From the NCBI GenBank assembly GCA_036735565.1, contig DAINOC010000004.1, forward strand, positions 1-64,000: 64,000 bases of DNA. The letters are read 5' to 3'. A program made the translations under genes and the position numbers. Below, piece after piece: positions 61,872 through 64,000 of this stretch; position 1 is the first letter of the stretch, and the number at the start of each line of letters is the position of its first letter. The DNA comes from Coraliomargarita_B sp036735565 (GTDB taxonomy: Bacteria; Verrucomicrobiota; Verrucomicrobiia; Opitutales; Coraliomargaritaceae). The notes below the pieces were generated by a model. It ran no database searches, was not told the origin of the DNA, and saw only the letters and a program-made list of their open reading frames with translations.

Positions 61872-62759
61872 TCAGCTCTCGATTGTTTTTTGAATGAGCT
61901 CCAGGACGTCGTGGTGGAGTCGTGGAAGGACGGTTCGGGGCAGCCAATAGAGGCGGAGCTCCCGGTGGCAGGACTTCGGTGCGATCGGGCGGAAGACGAG
62001 CTCGCGGTGGGCGTTGGCACGGGCGGCAACGCGGGGAGTGAGGGTGAAGCCGAAACCGGCTTCCACCAGGCAGAGAAGGGTATCGATTTGCGAGCTGCGG
62101 ATCTGAAGATCGGTGCGGAGACCGATTTCCTCGCAGATCGCTGCGGTCTGCTGGGAGAGGCAGTGGGACCCTTCGAGCAGAATCATCTTTGCTTCACGCA
62201 GTGCAGCGGGATCGACGGATTTGCGGCGGGCGAGGGGATGCGCTTTGGGCAGCGTCAGGAGCAGCTCATCCTTCGCCAGTCGAATGGAGTCGAGCTCTTG
62301 CTCCACTTCCAGCGGCGGGCTGAGCAGCGCGAAGTCAATCTCGCCGAGGCGCAGGGCTTCGAGCAGGGGGCCGGTCTGGCGCTCCACCAGCTCCAGGCGC
62401 ACATCCGGCCGGGCCCGGCGAATCGTCGTAAACATCGCCGGAATCCAATAAGGCGCAACGGTGGGAATCGCGCCGAACCGGAGTGTCCGCTCGATTTGCT
62501 CCTTTTTCTCGGCTACGAACTCTTCGGCGGTGGCGACCTGTGCCATGATCGCCTGGGCGTGCTCCAGAAAGGCCTCGCCCAGAGGCGAGAGCCGGACCCG
62601 GGCACGGGAGCGCACGAAGAGCTCGCCGCCGACTTCCTCCTCCAGTTTTTTAATCTGCTGGCTCAGGGAAGGCTGGGAGACGAAGCAGGCTTCAGCGGCC
62701 CGGCTGAAGTTTTTTTGCCGGGCGACCTCCAGGAAATAACGAATCCTTTGAATATCCAT
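61872..62759 (-). CDS. oxyR: LysR-family peroxide sensor OxyR
   Basis: The 295-aa protein has an N-terminal winged HTH (IQRIRYFLEVARQKNFSRAA; FVSQPSLSQQIKKLEEEVGG) and a sensor domain. EGSHCLSQQTAAICEE carries Cys200 and Cys209 with the same 9-residue spacing as the redox pair Cys199/Cys208 of E. coli OxyR. It is divergent from katG, with a consensus OxyR half-element 5 bp upstream of its ATG. Confidence 0.93.
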   Translation of the reverse strand: MDIQRIRYFLEVARQKNFSRAAEACFVSQPSLSQQIKKLEEEVGGELFVRSRARVRLSPLGEAFLEHAQAIMAQVATAEEFVAEKKEQIERTLRFGAIPTVAPYWIPAMFTTIRRARPDVRLELVERQTGPLLEALRLGEIDFALLSPPLEVEQELDSIRLAKDELLLTLPKAHPLARRKSVDPAALREAKMILLEGSHCLSQQTAAICEEIGLRTDLQIRSSQIDTLLCLVEAGFGFTLTPRVAARANAHRELVFRPIAPKSCHRELRLYWLPRTVLPRLHHDVLELIQKTIES

Positions 62760-62763
62760 GTCG

Positions 62764-62778
62764 ATAGGTAATACCTAT
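62764..62778. promoter_or_regulatory. OxyR binding element ATAG-N7-CTAT
   Basis: ATAGGTAATACCTAT fits the OxyR half-operator ATAGnTnnnAnCTAT at every defined position. A weaker second element (TTAG at 62786) follows at the expected 7-bp spacing. It sits between oxyR and katG and could control both. Confidence 0.75.
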
Positions 62779-62903
62779 GGTTGCTTTAGAAATTTATATT
62801 TCACTTATCCGTCAGCTTCTGATAGGGTGCAAGTCCTTTCGGGTATCCAGCCCGCTACTCCAATCAAATCACCACAACGCAATTCCCACCCGAAGCCACG
62901 ACT

Positions 62904-64000
62904 ATGAGCGATCCAAACGCACCCACTGGCGGCAAATGCCCCTTCCCCCACGAAACTGTTGCACCCGCCGGAACCGGCAAGTGCCCGGTCATGCACGGAG
63001 CCGTGACTACGGCCGGTGACCCCAACATGGCCTGGTGGCCGAAGGCACTGAACCTCGATATCCTGCACCAACACGACACCAAGGTGAACCCGATGGGTCC
63101 GGACTTCAACTACCGCGAGGCGGTGAAAGAGCTCGACTACGAAGCGCTGCGGCAGGACCTCATCGACTTCATGACCGACAGCCAGGACTGGTGGCCAGCC
63201 GACTGGGGACACTACGGCGGCTTGATGATCCGCATGTCCTGGCACGCGGCCGGCACCTACCGGACCGCAGACGGGCGCGGCGGTGCGGCGACCGGCAACC
63301 AGCGCTTTGCTCCGCTCAACTCCTGGCCCGACAACGTCAATCTCGACAAGGCCCGCCGTCTGCTCTGGCCGATCAAGAAAAAATACGGCAATAAGCTCAG
63401 CTGGGCCGACCTTTTGGTCTATGCCGGGACGGTGGCCTATGAATCGATGGGCCTGAAGACCTACGGCTTCGCCTTTGGCCGTGAAGACATCTGGCAGCCC
63501 GAGAAGGACATCTACTGGGGCAGCGAGAAAGAGTGGCTGGCCCCCAGCGACAGCCGCTATGAGGACGTGAACCAGGCCGAGACCATGGAGAATCCGCTGG
63601 CGGCGGTGCAGATGGGCCTGATCTATGTGAACCCGGAGGGCGTGAACGGCCAGCCCGATCCCTTGAAGACAGCGGCGCACGTCCGTGTGACCTTTGCCCG
63701 CATGGCCATGAACGACGAAGAGACCGTGGCGCTGACCGCCGGCGGTCACACCGTGGGCAAGTGCCACGGCAACGGCCGGGCCGAGAATCTCGGCCCCGAG
63801 CCCGAGGGCGAGGAAATCGAAGCGGCCGGCCTCGGCTGGCTGAACAAGAAGACCCGTGGCATCGGCCGCGACACCGTGTCGAGCGGGATCGAAGGTGCCT
63901 GGACGACACATCCCACCCAATGGGACAACGGCTACTTCGAGCTGCTGCTCAACCACGAGTGGGAGCTCAAGAAGAGCCCCGCCGGCGCCTGGCAGTGGGA
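62904..64000 (+). CDS. katG: Catalase-peroxidase KatG (partial, runs off window end)
   Basis: 365 codons from ATG 62904 are visible, about half the usual 730-750. The distal haem site is IRMSWHAAGTYR (Arg110, Trp113, His114) and the proximal His282 lies in AGGHTVGKCHG. The Trp113-Tyr241-Met267 adduct residues (GLIYVNPEG; FARMAMND) are all present, so the enzyme should have both catalase and peroxidase activity. The N-terminus (GGKCPFPHE, GTGKCPVMH) is Cys-containing. The frame is open at the window edge. Confidence 0.97.
   Translation, partial: MSDPNAPTGGKCPFPHETVAPAGTGKCPVMHGAVTTAGDPNMAWWPKALNLDILHQHDTKVNPMGPDFNYREAVKELDYEALRQDLIDFMTDSQDWWPADWGHYGGLMIRMSWHAAGTYRTADGRGGAATGNQRFAPLNSWPDNVNLDKARRLLWPIKKKYGNKLSWADLLVYAGTVAYESMGLKTYGFAFGREDIWQPEKDIYWGSEKEWLAPSDSRYEDVNQAETMENPLAAVQMGLIYVNPEGVNGQPDPLKTAAHVRVTFARMAMNDEETVALTAGGHTVGKCHGNGRAENLGPEPEGEEIEAAGLGWLNKKTRGIGRDTVSSGIEGAWTTHPTQWDNGYFELLLNHEWELKKSPAGAWQW

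Overview
The window looks like chromosome of a Verrucomicrobiota bacterium, probably Opitutae-like (Puniceicoccales/Coraliomargarita type). This is inferred from gene content, not from a marker phylogeny: many exported carbohydrate-active enzymes, a sulfatase remnant, a DUF1343 (NamZ) protein, a Vibrio-TonB2-like energy-transduction operon, a sugar-porter/XylR/XylA/XylB locus and several families of short intergenic inverted repeats. A run of 100 N flanked by an exact 55-bp duplication shows that this is a scaffolded draft assembly.

The first 38 kb is a purine-catabolism island. Positions 1-7.2 kb hold what looks like extracytoplasmic purine handling: a secreted NUP-family nucleoside protein, a Tat-exported adenosine-deaminase homologue, a PhoD-like phosphatase, an AzgA-type purine permease and an FmdA/AmdA amidase. 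Positions 7.4-12.8 kb hold a TPR / TonB / ExbD / ExbB / ExbB (TtpC-like) / DUF3450 operon on the minus strand. From 12.8 to 24.7 kb a tightly packed plus-strand operon encodes guanine deaminase, XdhC, XdhA, XdhB, the membrane urate oxidase PuuD (with cytochrome c domain), a PucG-type aminotransferase, an 8-oxoguanine-deaminase-like amidohydrolase and two SPFH proteins. After an accessory patch (24.7-30.6 kb: frameshifted aldo/keto reductase, VapBC-like pair, adenine deaminase, a probable hsdR tail, a YgjP metallopeptidase and an NhaC antiporter), a second plus-strand operon (30.8-37.9 kb) encodes a cupin, a DMT permease, OHCU decarboxylase, HIU hydrolase, allantoate amidohydrolase, allantoinase, an amidase-signature enzyme and an SBF-like transporter. 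Together these cover adenine/guanine -> xanthine -> urate -> allantoin -> allantoate -> ureidoglycine/glyoxylate.

Positions 38-53.4 kb form a carbohydrate region: exported concanavalin-like and GH2 enzymes, a truncated sulfatase, a parallel-beta-helix protein, a xylose module (MFS, XylR, XylA, XylB), a sialate O-acetylesterase-like enzyme and NamZ. The last 11 kb is mostly housekeeping: DUF2062 protein, glycerate kinase, RNase E/G, RodA, Nudix, NrdR, HIT, EF-P, and a divergent OxyR/KatG pair running off the end. No tRNA, rRNA, CRISPR array or complete IS element was recognised.
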